DNA of 36,203 nt, taken from positions 1-36,203 of the forward strand of contig CAILUI010000299.1 of assembly GCA_903837355.1 (NCBI GenBank), in the 5' to 3' direction. Origin of the DNA: an uncultured Victivallales bacterium (GTDB lineage: Bacteria; Verrucomicrobiota; Lentisphaeria; Oligosphaerales; JAFGRS01). The notes beneath the pieces were generated by a model that made no database searches, was not told the DNA's origin, and saw nothing but the letters and a program-made list of their open reading frames with translations. How positions within the stretch are numbered: the stretch's first letter is position 1; each line of letters starts with the position of its first letter. The position numbers and the translations under genes are program-made. Below, in pieces: positions 1 through 8,114 of this stretch.

Positions 1-93
1 CACAACCCCATGCTGGTCGCCGCCGGACTCACCGAGACCGCAACGCCACTGCCCTGGCTCGCCGGCCGCAGGCTGCGGCTCTGCCTCGGGTGA
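1..93 (+). CDS. 3' end of an unidentified protein (partial)
   Basis: The first 30 codons read without interruption and end in TGA at 91-93. The visible peptide begins HNPMLVAAGL and ends RRLRLCLG. It has the high-GC third-position pattern of the genes in this window, so it looks like a true C-terminus. The piece is too short to assign a family. It points toward the GH43-like gene on the other strand, so the two would be convergent. Confidence 0.4.
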   Translation, partial: HNPMLVAAGLTETATPLPWLAGRRLRLCLG

Positions 94-387
94 CCCCTGC
101 GGTGTTAGTTTGGTGGCAGGCCGTGGGAATCCAGGCTAGGACGGCGTCCCTGGATAGGGCCGAACAGCAGTGCCGGCGCTCCTCCACCAGCCAGGAGAAG
201 CGCCGCAGTCAAACAGGGCATTGGCGCAGTCGGGCGGCAATCTCAGTGGAGTCTGTTCGGACCCTTGGAGGGCGAAGCTCCCCGGGCGTGCACGCGCCGC
301 GGAGCCACCGTCCAGAAGCCGGAGACGGTGGAGGGCTCAGCGGGACGGGGCTGCCGCCGCGCTCCTGAACCGGCGCGGGTCGATGGC
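94..387. other. Intergenic stretch, nothing recognised
   Basis: This interval lies between the partial C-terminus and the sigma-54 activator fragment. Open frames exist on both strands, but none gives a recognisable protein and all look like the chance frames expected in GC-rich DNA. I see no RNA gene or strong terminator here. Confidence 0.4.
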
Positions 388-576
388 GTAGTAGTCCGCG
401 AGCAGCAGGATATCGGTCCGGCGCTCGCGTAAGGGCGGCACGAACCGCGGGAAGAGGTTGAGCCGGTAGTAGAGATCCTCACGGAAGCGGCCTTCCCGGA
501 TGAGTTGCTCCAGATCGCGGTTCGTGGCCGCAATCACCCGGACGTCGGCGCGGATGGCGTTCTCACTGCCCAACCG
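388..576 (-). pseudogene. Fragment of a sigma-54-dependent activator AAA+ domain
   Basis: About 63 residues match the interior of the NtrC-type central domain. The peptide carries RLGSENAIRADVRVIAATN (Sensor I region), then NRDLEQLIREGRFREDLYYR with the conserved arginines, then FPRFVPPLRERRTDI and LLLADYY. Such domains hydrolyse ATP to open sigma-54 promoter complexes. Walker A, Walker B and the GAFTGA loop are missing upstream, where homology stops at an AT-rich patch although the frame stays open to about 705. Downstream the frame continues as a low-complexity tail and stops near 337, with no helix-turn-helix domain. Both ends are lost, so this cannot be a working regulator. It is either a relic or an internal fragment moved here by recombination. 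The family is clear; the history is inference. Confidence 0.8.
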
Positions 577-705
577 AGTTATCGGTGAACGCTTCACAAG
601 GCCATCTTTAGCAGCTTTCGTGCTAGACCTGATGTGTGCATCGTAAATATGTGCAGTATATCTACTTAAGATATTATTACCAGACTCGACCAGAGCTTGG
701 TTCAA
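577..705. other. AT-rich patch abutting the sigma-54 fragment
   Basis: Composition falls sharply against the GC-rich surroundings. The patch contains a 6-bp inverted repeat around the AflII-like CTTAAG (ATATCT/AGATAT, about 655-671) and two copies of TGTGCA about 15 nt apart. On the minus strand it stays in frame with the sigma-54 fragment but encodes nothing that resembles the expected Walker B/GAFTGA region. It looks like foreign or replaced DNA at a breakpoint. Confidence 0.45.
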
Positions 706-732
706 CGCTCGGCAGTGCGTTTCGGAACGGAT

Positions 733-1776
733 TCATTCCGCGGCCAGAGACGAAACGGCAGCGGCCGGCAGGCCCCCGCCCCGTAGCGGGATCTGCAGGT
801 TGAACGAGTGCCCGTAGCCGGGGTCGGCGCTGGCGGCACGGAAGAGGACCGCGGGCCGACCCGCCTCGAGGAACACCTGCGGGCGCTCCAGCGCCGCGAG
901 TGGCTGCACCGTGCCGTCGTCCCAGCGGAGCTGCAGCGTCGAGACCAGAGGGTGGCGGGCCAGCCGCCAGTCCAGGCCGTCCGCCGACTCGAACAACACC
1001 AGCGACCTCCCGGCGCCGGTGAAGTGCCCGGCGTTGTCCTTGACCACGGCCCAGTAGCGGTCCGGCCCCCACCAGATGAAGGGATCCTCGGCAGGGAAGG
1101 CCACGCCGGCTTTCGCGAACACCGCCGCCGGATGCTTGGTGAATGGCCCCGTGGGGCTGGCGCTGGTCGCGGCGACATGAACCACGGGGCCGCCGAAAGG
1201 CGGTGTACCGCGAACGTCGACCGCCTTGTAGACCATCAGATAGCCGCCCTCGGGGCGGGCGCAGACCGAGGGGTTACTCGCCATCAACGCGTCGTGGAAA
1301 CCCGGAGTGACAGCGATCAGCGGCTGGTCGAAACGCTGCCAGGGACCGTTCGGATGGTCCGCCACCGCCACCCCCACGCGCTGGTGGTTGCGGTGTGTCC
1401 AGTTGATGGTCGGCATGGCCACGCCGTCGCCGGTGTTGCCCATGTAGTAGAGGTAGTACTTCGAGCCGAAGCGCAGGATGGTGGGATTGTGCGTGCAGAG
1501 GCCATCCCAGAAGTCCCGGCCGCGGGCCGGCAGCGCCACGTCGCGATGGGTATAGGGCCCCAACGGCTGTGCGGCGACGGCGTGGGCAATCTCGGAGTGC
1601 GTCACCCAGGCCGCAAAGCCGAGCGCTCGTGGCCAACGCGAGGTGTACAGGTGGCATAGCCCATCGTCGCCGCGGACCATGGAACCGCACCAGATGTAGT
1701 ACTCTGGGTCGCGGAATACCGCGGTCCGCGGCACGGGCTGCAGCCGGGCGCCCAGATCGAGGTCGTGCGTGATCAT
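733..1776 (-). CDS. GH43-like five-bladed beta-propeller glycosidase, cytoplasmic
   Basis: This 347-residue protein has no signal peptide. It shows repeated propeller-blade motifs of GH43/GH117-type enzymes: WCGSMVRGDDGLCHLYTSRWP near the start, HNPTILRFGSKYYLYYMG, then NPSVCARPEGGYLMVYK, and AEDPFIWWGPDRYWAVVKD, where acidic residues sit at the expected blade edges. Proteins of this type often act on alpha-L-arabinosides, alpha-galactosides or beta-xylosides, so the exact substrate is not readable here. The ATG at 1776 is preceded by GGAG, and this ribosome site overlaps the TGA of the upstream GH2 gene. Only 13 nt separate the two genes, which indicates translational coupling. It is the last gene of the minus-strand run. 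Confidence 0.75.
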   Translation of the reverse strand: MITHDLDLGARLQPVPRTAVFRDPEYYIWCGSMVRGDDGLCHLYTSRWPRALGFAAWVTHSEIAHAVAAQPLGPYTHRDVALPARGRDFWDGLCTHNPTILRFGSKYYLYYMGNTGDGVAMPTINWTHRNHQRVGVAVADHPNGPWQRFDQPLIAVTPGFHDALMASNPSVCARPEGGYLMVYKAVDVRGTPPFGGPVVHVAATSASPTGPFTKHPAAVFAKAGVAFPAEDPFIWWGPDRYWAVVKDNAGHFTGAGRSLVLFESADGLDWRLARHPLVSTLQLRWDDGTVQPLAALERPQVFLEAGRPAVLFRAASADPGYGHSFNLQIPLRGGGLPAAAVSSLAAE

Positions 1777-1789
1777 GCGCGGCGTCTCC

Positions 1790-4700
1790 TCATTGGGGGC
1801 GGACGGGCAGCAGCGCGAAGCCCCAGCGGTAGGTGCCGGGCCGCAGCCCGTATTCGGGGTGCACGTTCCGCGTCCAGCCGGTATCGCCGCCCACCCCCAT
1901 GTGCCAGCCGTCGACGGTGAGGAACACCTCCGGCCGGGACTTCAGTTCCCAGTGGTGCTTTGCAGCCATGAGGTCGGCCGGAGACTGGTGCAGAACGCTG
2001 AAGTGGAACCACGGTGCGCCCTCGACCCTGGCCCCCGCGCCCTGGGGGTCGCAGACTTCGGCCCAGCGCACGTCCTCGCGCCCACCGCACTCGCCGGGAC
2101 ACAGGTAGGGCTCCAGCATCTCCGTGACCGTCCGGCGGTACTCGCCCACCATGGCGCTCTCTTTGCGGTCGACGTAGTTCTCCCAGGGACCGCGCCCGAA
2201 CCAGCGGACCGCTTCGAGCCCGGCGGCCAGGACGAACTGCATCCCGAGGCGCGGCACGAGGGCAAAGCACTCCGGGATGACGGCGTGCTGCTCGACGGCA
2301 ATCCGCCCATCACCGTTGATCTCATAGCGGAGTTCACAGCGGATCGGCTGCGCCGGGTCCTTGCCGCTCAGCTCGCTCAGGACGCGGACCACGGCGGTGT
2401 GCGGATTGAGCAGGGCGGCGTCGAGACTGACCAACCGCCGCTGCAGATCCACTAACCCGTTCGCGCGCCAGTCATTCAGGTAGCTGTACGGCAATTCCAG
2501 CAGCCAGTCGTTGTCCGTCGGGGCGCGGCAGAAGAGTTCCTGCGCCGGCGCGGCCAGGAACTCACGACCGCCGACCTGCCACGACGCCAGCCGTCCGCTG
2601 CCGGCCTCCCAGGTCGCCTGCCAGGTCGGGCCATGGACCGTGATGGCCGCCGCTGAGGTCTGCAGCGTCAGTGGCGCCAGCGCCGGACGCAGGCCGGCGC
2701 CGGCGGTCAAAGCCGCCCGCTTCAGGGGCACTACGAACTGCTCCCAGGCGACCACGTGACCGGCGCTCGCCCACGGCAGGTCGCGCTTCAAGACCGCCTG
2801 TACGTTGAGGAAATACTCAGCCCCCGGCAGGCCCTCGGCCGGCAGGTCCAGCGGCAGTTCAAGCTCAGCCTGCTGCCCCGGCGGCACGGCCGGCGCCGCG
2901 AGCATGCCCTGACCCTGCGTACGGCCGTTCACCTGCACCTCCCAGCAGATGTCGAGGTGCGCCAGCGTGCTGAACGGGTATTTGTTCAGGACCGCGATCC
3001 GGCCCTGCAGCAGGCTGGCAGCCGCAAACGCCACCGGTGCCTGCACCTTCTTCACTTCGTACGCGCCCGGGTGCAGCTCCAGGTCGGCACCGACAATACC
3101 ACTGAAGACCTGCGAAGGATGCTCCCCGATGCGTTTGTAGTCGAAGCCCTCGCCCAGGTCGTTGCCATACCCAAGCGCCCGGCGGCCGTCGGGCAGTTCG
3201 AAGCGCAGGACCTTGTCCGCCCAGTCCCAGATGCAGCCGCCCTGGAAGGAGCGGTAGCGGTCCACAAGGTCCCAGAACTTGCGGAAATTGCCACTGACGT
3301 TGCCCTTGGCGAAAGCGTACTCGCACATGATCAGCGGTCGCCGCTCGTGCGGATCCTCCATGACCTTGCGTACCCAGTCCAGGTCCGGGTACATGGGCAC
3401 CATGATATCGCTGGTGTCCGGGCCGGGGTTGCCACTCTCGTACTGCACCGGCCGGGTGGGGTCAAAGGAGCGGATCCAGTTGGCCATGGCGGCGTGGTGC
3501 GGACCGCGGAACGACTCGTTCCCGAGCGACCAGAAGCAGATGCAGGGGTGATTGCGGTCGCGCAAGGCCATGCGCACGCCGCGGGCCATATAGGCATGCA
3601 CCCAGGCCGGGTCGTTACTCAGGTCGCCCCAGGTACCATGCGTCTCCAGGTTCGCCTCGTCGATGACGTAAAGCCCGAGTTCGTCGCAGAGCTCGTACCA
3701 ACGCGGGTCATTTGGATAGTGCGATGTCCGCACCGTGTTGAAGTTGAGTTGCTTCATCAGGATGATGTCGCGCCGCATGTCGTCGACGGTCACGGCGCGG
3801 CCGCGGTCTGGGTTGAACTCATGCCGGTCCACGCCGCGCACCACCAGACGCTGGCCGTTCAGCAGCACCTGCCGGTCGCGGATCTCGACCTGCCGGAAAC
3901 CGACGCGGCAACTCTCGAAGTCCGTCGCCCGGCCTGCCGCGTCGAGCAGCGTGAACACCAGCGTATAGAGGTAGGGGTCCTCCGCCGACCACGGCCGCGG
4001 CGCGGGCACCGGCACTGCGAAGGTGGCGCCGCCCTTCTCCTGCAGTCCGTGCGCCCCGGCAGCCGTGCGCTCGGCAAACGGCGCCTGCACCGGCGCGGCC
4101 CATACCGGCTGCCCCGCTGCATCGAAGAGCATGATCTCGGCGCGGTAGGCGGAGAACTCGGGATCGCAGTGCCGACGCGTCGGCAGCGGGTGGAACGCGC
4201 CGGCCGGCCGCAGATGCTGGAGGTTCGAGAGGTAGGCCACGGCGTGCAGGGTCGCATTCGTATAGGCGGCATCGAAGACCGTGCGCACCGTGAAGTCGCG
4301 CAGGTGCGCCGCCGGCTTGCTGTAGAGATAAACCTCGCGCTGAATGCCGCTCAACTGCCAGTAATCCTGGTCCTCCAGGTAGGTGCCACTCGAGTAACGC
4401 AGCACGCGCACAGCCAGGGTGTTGCGGTCCGGCCGCAACCACGGCGTGATGCGGAATTCCGCCGACAGCCGGCTGTCCTGACTGTAGCCGACCGGCTCGC
4501 CGTTCACCCACACATGGAAGGCGCAGTCGACCGACTCGAAGACGAGAAACACCTCGCGGCCAGCCCAGGCCTCGGGAACCGTGAAGTCGCGGCGGTAGCA
4601 GCCGGTCGGGTTCGCCTCCGGCACGAACGGCGGATTCGGCGTGAACGGGTTCGCAATGTTGGTGTAGATCGGCTTGTCGACGCAACCGCGCTGCGTCAAC

Positions 4701-4960
4701 TGCCAGTTGCCCGGCACCGGGATGGCCTCCCAGTCGGAGGCGTCGAAGGCGGCGGACCAGAAGCCCGCGGGAGCCTGCAGCGGTGACGGCGCCAGCCGGA
4801 ACTGCCAGGTCCCATTCAGGGTCTGCATGTAGGGCGATGAACGCCGGTCGCAGTTCCGGGCGGTGTCCGCATCGGCGTAGGCGCCCAGCGGCACATGCAT
4901 CGTCTCGCGGTTCCGCTCGAACACCACCGGGTCTTCCCAGTCGTGACTGATCGTGCGCAT
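1790..4960 (-). CDS. GH2 beta-galactosidase (LacZ-type), cytoplasmic
   Basis: This is a 1056-residue LacZ-type enzyme, full length for the family, that should release non-reducing beta-D-galactosyl residues. Domains run in order: N-terminal jelly roll (GTWQFRLAP, GYSQDSRLSAEF), immunoglobulin-like domain, TIM barrel, and the C-terminal small-chain domain (RAPTDNDW, WFGRGPWENY). NTVRTSHYPNDPRWYELCDE, IDEANLETHG and SLGNES are canonical; the acid/base is Glu482 and the nucleophile Glu547 in MCEYAFAKGN. Classical LacZ has CEYAHAMGN, so the His and Met are replaced here by Phe and Lys, which may alter specificity. No signal peptide is seen. The ATG at 4960 follows AAAGGAG at a 7-nt spacing. A palindrome lies just upstream at 4992-5017. 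It is coupled to the GH43-like gene. Confidence 0.9.
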   Translation of the reverse strand: MRTISHDWEDPVVFERNRETMHVPLGAYADADTARNCDRRSSPYMQTLNGTWQFRLAPSPLQAPAGFWSAAFDASDWEAIPVPGNWQLTQRGCVDKPIYTNIANPFTPNPPFVPEANPTGCYRRDFTVPEAWAGREVFLVFESVDCAFHVWVNGEPVGYSQDSRLSAEFRITPWLRPDRNTLAVRVLRYSSGTYLEDQDYWQLSGIQREVYLYSKPAAHLRDFTVRTVFDAAYTNATLHAVAYLSNLQHLRPAGAFHPLPTRRHCDPEFSAYRAEIMLFDAAGQPVWAAPVQAPFAERTAAGAHGLQEKGGATFAVPVPAPRPWSAEDPYLYTLVFTLLDAAGRATDFESCRVGFRQVEIRDRQVLLNGQRLVVRGVDRHEFNPDRGRAVTVDDMRRDIILMKQLNFNTVRTSHYPNDPRWYELCDELGLYVIDEANLETHGTWGDLSNDPAWVHAYMARGVRMALRDRNHPCICFWSLGNESFRGPHHAAMANWIRSFDPTRPVQYESGNPGPDTSDIMVPMYPDLDWVRKVMEDPHERRPLIMCEYAFAKGNVSGNFRKFWDLVDRYRSFQGGCIWDWADKVLRFELPDGRRALGYGNDLGEGFDYKRIGEHPSQVFSGIVGADLELHPGAYEVKKVQAPVAFAAASLLQGRIAVLNKYPFSTLAHLDICWEVQVNGRTQGQGMLAAPAVPPGQQAELELPLDLPAEGLPGAEYFLNVQAVLKRDLPWASAGHVVAWEQFVVPLKRAALTAGAGLRPALAPLTLQTSAAAITVHGPTWQATWEAGSGRLASWQVGGREFLAAPAQELFCRAPTDNDWLLELPYSYLNDWRANGLVDLQRRLVSLDAALLNPHTAVVRVLSELSGKDPAQPIRCELRYEINGDGRIAVEQHAVIPECFALVPRLGMQFVLAAGLEAVRWFGRGPWENYVDRKESAMVGEYRRTVTEMLEPYLCPGECGGREDVRWAEVCDPQGAGARVEGAPWFHFSVLHQSPADLMAAKHHWELKSRPEVFLTVDGWHMGVGGDTGWTRNVHPEYGLRPGTYRWGFALLPVRPQ

Positions 4961-4991
4961 CGTGTCGCTCCTTTGGTTGGCAAGAAGGCTT

Positions 4992-5017
4992 CACGTCAGG
5001 TGCTCCGCGCTGACGTG
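4992..5017. promoter_or_regulatory. Perfect 8-bp dyad upstream of the GH2 gene
   Basis: CACGTCAG at 4992-4999 and CTGACGTG at 5010-5017 are perfect inverted repeats with a 10-nt spacer. The site lies 31 nt upstream of the GH2 start codon in the 131-nt gap after the preceding gene. It could be an operator for an internal promoter or an RNA hairpin. No T-run follows it, so it is not a classical terminator. Confidence 0.35.
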
Positions 5018-5091
5018 CTGTAGCTGCAGACCGCCACATCGCTGTCGGCGCCGCCCAAGCGGCACGGGCCCCCAGCAGACCGGTCTTCGGG

Positions 5092-7971
5092 CTACGGTGC
5101 GCTCGTGGCGGTGTCCGCCAGGAAGCGGACGCCCTTGGCGGCGCGCACCTGGTCCAGCTTGGCGCGCCCCGGTTCATCGTTGCGCAGGAGGTAATAGACT
5201 CCGCAGGCGACCTCCGCCAGGGGCAACTCGACAGACTCCTGGGTCACGATGACCTGGGACTGATCACGCAGGGCCTCGTACACCAGGTACTCGCCGCCAC
5301 TCGGCACCGGCACCCGTGCAGACACCGTGACGCCGGGCTGCTGGAAGCGCAGCCGTTGCCGACGGTTACCGTCGTAGACGAAATCCCAACCCTCCAGCGC
5401 CTGGCGGTTCCACACCACGTGAACCGACCCCTCGGCGATACGGTAGGAGTGGACGAGGGCAGCATCCACGCTGGCGGCGAGTCGCTCGGCCCCGAGGGCC
5501 GCGGCGAGGGCCCGCAGCAGGCGCCGATCCAGATCCACCGTACCAGGCTCTCCCGCGCGGTAGTGCAGATACAGCACGCGGCTGCCGCCGGGCCCGCCAA
5601 ACTCGCTGACCAGCGCCTTCCCGTCCACCTCCAGCAGCGCGCGCCCACCCGCGGCCTCGTAGCGCTCTGCCGGCAGGGTCAGCCGCTCACCCACGGTGAA
5701 GGCGGTATCCAGGGGCGCCAGCGCGCCGGTCACCGCGCCGCCGGCAAAGGGGAGCTTGGAGATCCTGGGCAGGCCCCAGGCCGCGCCGCCGTCGGGATCC
5801 TCGACGACGTCCTGCGCCCAGTTCCAGGGGTTGTAGTGCAGCCCTCGCATCCGACGCGTGGGCTGGTAGCTGTGACAGACCAGAACCCGTGACGCATCGC
5901 CCGCCAACCACTGGCGAATCCGCTCCACCGCCGCCAGCGGGGCCTCGGGGTAGTTCCAGAAGACCGTCCGGTGTGCCTCGATCGGCGCCCAGGCCAAGGC
6001 GTCCATGAAGTCGAAGCGCAGCCCCTCCCGTGCCATGGCCTCGGCCAGGCAACCGTCGTAGCTGCTGGCCGTCGCACCGAAGCCGTAGAACAGATCGCCC
6101 CGGTAGCGGTTGATGTTGCGGGGAGTGATGACGGCCACCGCCGACGCCGGCCGCCGCGCCTGGTCCAGACGGAACTGGTCGAAGGCGTAGACCTTGCCCA
6201 GGCAGTCGCGGAACCGGTCGAACTGCGGATGCGCCCGATCGGTCAGCACGGCAAACGGCGTCTCGTCGATGAAATCGTTCTTGATGACGTCTGCCTCGAG
6301 GGCCGCACACAGGTCGTAGGTGGTGGCGTAGCTGACCTCGGCATCGTAGTAGGGGACGCCGTGCCCGCCCACGCCGGTCTCCAGTTGCGGGCCGATGAAG
6401 GTGCCGGCAGCGCGGCAGTTTCCGCTCAGGTAGGGGCCGGAGCGGTACAGCGCCTCCGTCCACAGCGGGTTGCCAAAATACTCGGGGAAATTCCCCTGCA
6501 GGCCCACCAACCGCGCCGCGTAGACGAAGTCCGCCGCATCGCCAAGATCCTCGGGGTTGGGGATGATCCACAACGCGCCGCCCCGAGAGCGCAGGTACAG
6601 CCCCAGGTCGTTCAGGAACTTGAGCCACTCCCAGTGGTTGAGCGTGACCAGCAGGAACAGGTTCCGGCGCTTCACACCCTCATCGGCCCAGGCCTGGGCC
6701 TCGGTGACCGGGACGTAGTCCTCCCAGCGCTCGAGCCCCAGGTCGGCGGGCTGCATCAGGTACCCGGAGTAGTCTGCAAAGTAGTCCCAGAAGGCGATGT
6801 CCCGCTCGCCGCCGGCCGCGGCGACGCGCAGCCCACCGTCTGTGCCCGCGAGGGCCTTGCGGTAGGCGGCAACCTCTGCCTCACCGTACCCCCATCGCCC
6901 TCCCCAGTATGGCCAGACATAGTCGAAGAAGACGAGCGTGTTGATGCCGGCGGCCAGGCAGGCGTCGGCCCGACGCTGATGCAGCGCCAGCACAGCCGGA
7001 TGACAGACCGTGGCCGTGTGCATCACATTGAACTGGCCGGGCGTCGTGTTGTTGCCGGCACCGTCGAAGCGCGTCCCCCAGGCGCCGGCAGCCGTGATCT
7101 CGACCGCGAAACTGCCGCCGACACTGTCCTCCTGGACCAAGGCCCGTCCCAGGCCGCGCGTCCGTTCGCTCAGTCGGGCCATGCCGGCCGGGCTGCCAAA
7201 ACCGCTGGCGGAGAAGCCGATGGACGGGCTCAACGCCGCGAGTTTCTCGACGAGTGAGGCCTTGGGCTCCTGCGTGAAGCCCCCCGCGCTTCCGGCAAGG
7301 TAGGCGGTGCCGGCAGGTCCGGCCGCATTCAAGGGGGCGGCCGGGCCGTCGGGCCGGGGGTACGGCGTCGGTAGGAGATCGGGGTCCAGCAGGTTCGCGT
7401 GGCCCGTCGGGCCGGCCAGGATGATGTTATCCAGGTAGCAGGTCAGTTCGCCCCCCTCGCCATTGGGCTCCAGCCCGAAGGCGCTGATCGTCTCCCAGTT
7501 ACGCTGATCGTTGCCCAGCCCCCAGAGCCTCAGTTCGTCACGACCGAAATCGAAGCGATGCCACGCGCCCAGCGGCAGCTTCGCCACATCCACCGGCGCC
7601 ACCCAGCGGTCGCCGTCAGCCTCCGTGAGGTAGACCGCCATCCCCGCTTTGCCGTTGCTGCTCGCGACGAACAGATCGAAGCTCAGTCGCTCGTAACCCT
7701 GCGCCCGGACTCCCCAGCCGAGCACCCACATCCTGAAGTCCGTGGTCAGGTCGTCCTTCCAGGCCACCCTCAGGCTGTAGGGCCCGCCGGCGGTGGGCTG
7801 GTCGACGATAGCGGCCTCACCGCTGTCCCCCCACCCGCCCATCGCCATCTGCATGGCGGCTTGCCGTGGCGACAATGCCCAGCCCGGCGCCGCGGCGGCC
7901 AGAGCGGCAAGGACCCACAGCCGCAAGACCTGCCGCTGCAAGCCCCCTCTCGGTGCTGAGATCGTACGCAT
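5092..7971 (-). CDS. Secreted glycosidase-like protein: CBM-like domain, barrel, GH42-type trimerisation-like domain
   Basis: This 959-residue protein has a Sec signal peptide (arginine-rich start, then VLAALAAAAPGWA, cleaved near residue 32). Residues about 40-190 look like a beta-sandwich carbohydrate-binding module, with FDLFVASSNGKAGMAVYL and a closing CYLDNIILAG. A TIM-barrel-like middle follows (NTLVFFDYVWPYWGGRWGY, FLLVTLNHWEWLKFLN). Next comes a Rossmann-like section (RVLVCHSYQPTRRMRG, then RVLYLHYRAGEPG) resembling the trimerisation domain of GH42-type enzymes, and a beta C-terminus. I cannot name a GH family or point to catalytic acids. The start at 7971 was chosen for the signal peptide; its ribosome site is weak. 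It probably cuts or binds the target glycan outside the cytoplasm. Confidence 0.6.
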   Translation of the reverse strand: MRTISAPRGGLQRQVLRLWVLAALAAAAPGWALSPRQAAMQMAMGGWGDSGEAAIVDQPTAGGPYSLRVAWKDDLTTDFRMWVLGWGVRAQGYERLSFDLFVASSNGKAGMAVYLTEADGDRWVAPVDVAKLPLGAWHRFDFGRDELRLWGLGNDQRNWETISAFGLEPNGEGGELTCYLDNIILAGPTGHANLLDPDLLPTPYPRPDGPAAPLNAAGPAGTAYLAGSAGGFTQEPKASLVEKLAALSPSIGFSASGFGSPAGMARLSERTRGLGRALVQEDSVGGSFAVEITAAGAWGTRFDGAGNNTTPGQFNVMHTATVCHPAVLALHQRRADACLAAGINTLVFFDYVWPYWGGRWGYGEAEVAAYRKALAGTDGGLRVAAAGGERDIAFWDYFADYSGYLMQPADLGLERWEDYVPVTEAQAWADEGVKRRNLFLLVTLNHWEWLKFLNDLGLYLRSRGGALWIIPNPEDLGDAADFVYAARLVGLQGNFPEYFGNPLWTEALYRSGPYLSGNCRAAGTFIGPQLETGVGGHGVPYYDAEVSYATTYDLCAALEADVIKNDFIDETPFAVLTDRAHPQFDRFRDCLGKVYAFDQFRLDQARRPASAVAVITPRNINRYRGDLFYGFGATASSYDGCLAEAMAREGLRFDFMDALAWAPIEAHRTVFWNYPEAPLAAVERIRQWLAGDASRVLVCHSYQPTRRMRGLHYNPWNWAQDVVEDPDGGAAWGLPRISKLPFAGGAVTGALAPLDTAFTVGERLTLPAERYEAAGGRALLEVDGKALVSEFGGPGGSRVLYLHYRAGEPGTVDLDRRLLRALAAALGAERLAASVDAALVHSYRIAEGSVHVVWNRQALEGWDFVYDGNRRQRLRFQQPGVTVSARVPVPSGGEYLVYEALRDQSQVIVTQESVELPLAEVACGVYYLLRNDEPGRAKLDQVRAAKGVRFLADTATSAP

Positions 7972-7989
7972 ACGTTGCCGCGCCTTGGC

Positions 7990-8004
7990 TGGGGCTTTGC
8001 CCCA
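7990..8004. promoter_or_regulatory. Short GC hairpin in the leader of the 959-aa gene
   Basis: TGGGGC at 7990-7995 and GCCCCA at 7999-8004 form a perfect 6-bp stem with a 3-nt loop. It lies about 20 nt upstream of the start codon in the 143-nt gap after the fucosidase gene. It could reduce translation or protect an mRNA end. No U-tract follows on the minus strand. Confidence 0.25.
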
Positions 8005-8114
8005 CTGCGGGCGCCTCTTCTCCTGGCGCCTTGGGAGTGCTGCTGTTGCCGGACTTGCCGTCGCCGTCGGCCGCGCTGACCGCAAGGCGGCAGACGTCCC
8101 ACGCGCGTCCCTGC

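Noticed and set aside
337..705. Intact small regulator gene
   Set aside because: Only the interior of an AAA+ domain is present; Walker motifs, GAFTGA and the DNA-binding domain are missing.
2756..4786. Long plus-strand open frame opposite the GH2 gene
   Set aside because: It is the antisense shadow of a clear LacZ-type gene in GC-rich DNA. Its peptide is rich in Arg, Val, His and Gln and shows no domain.
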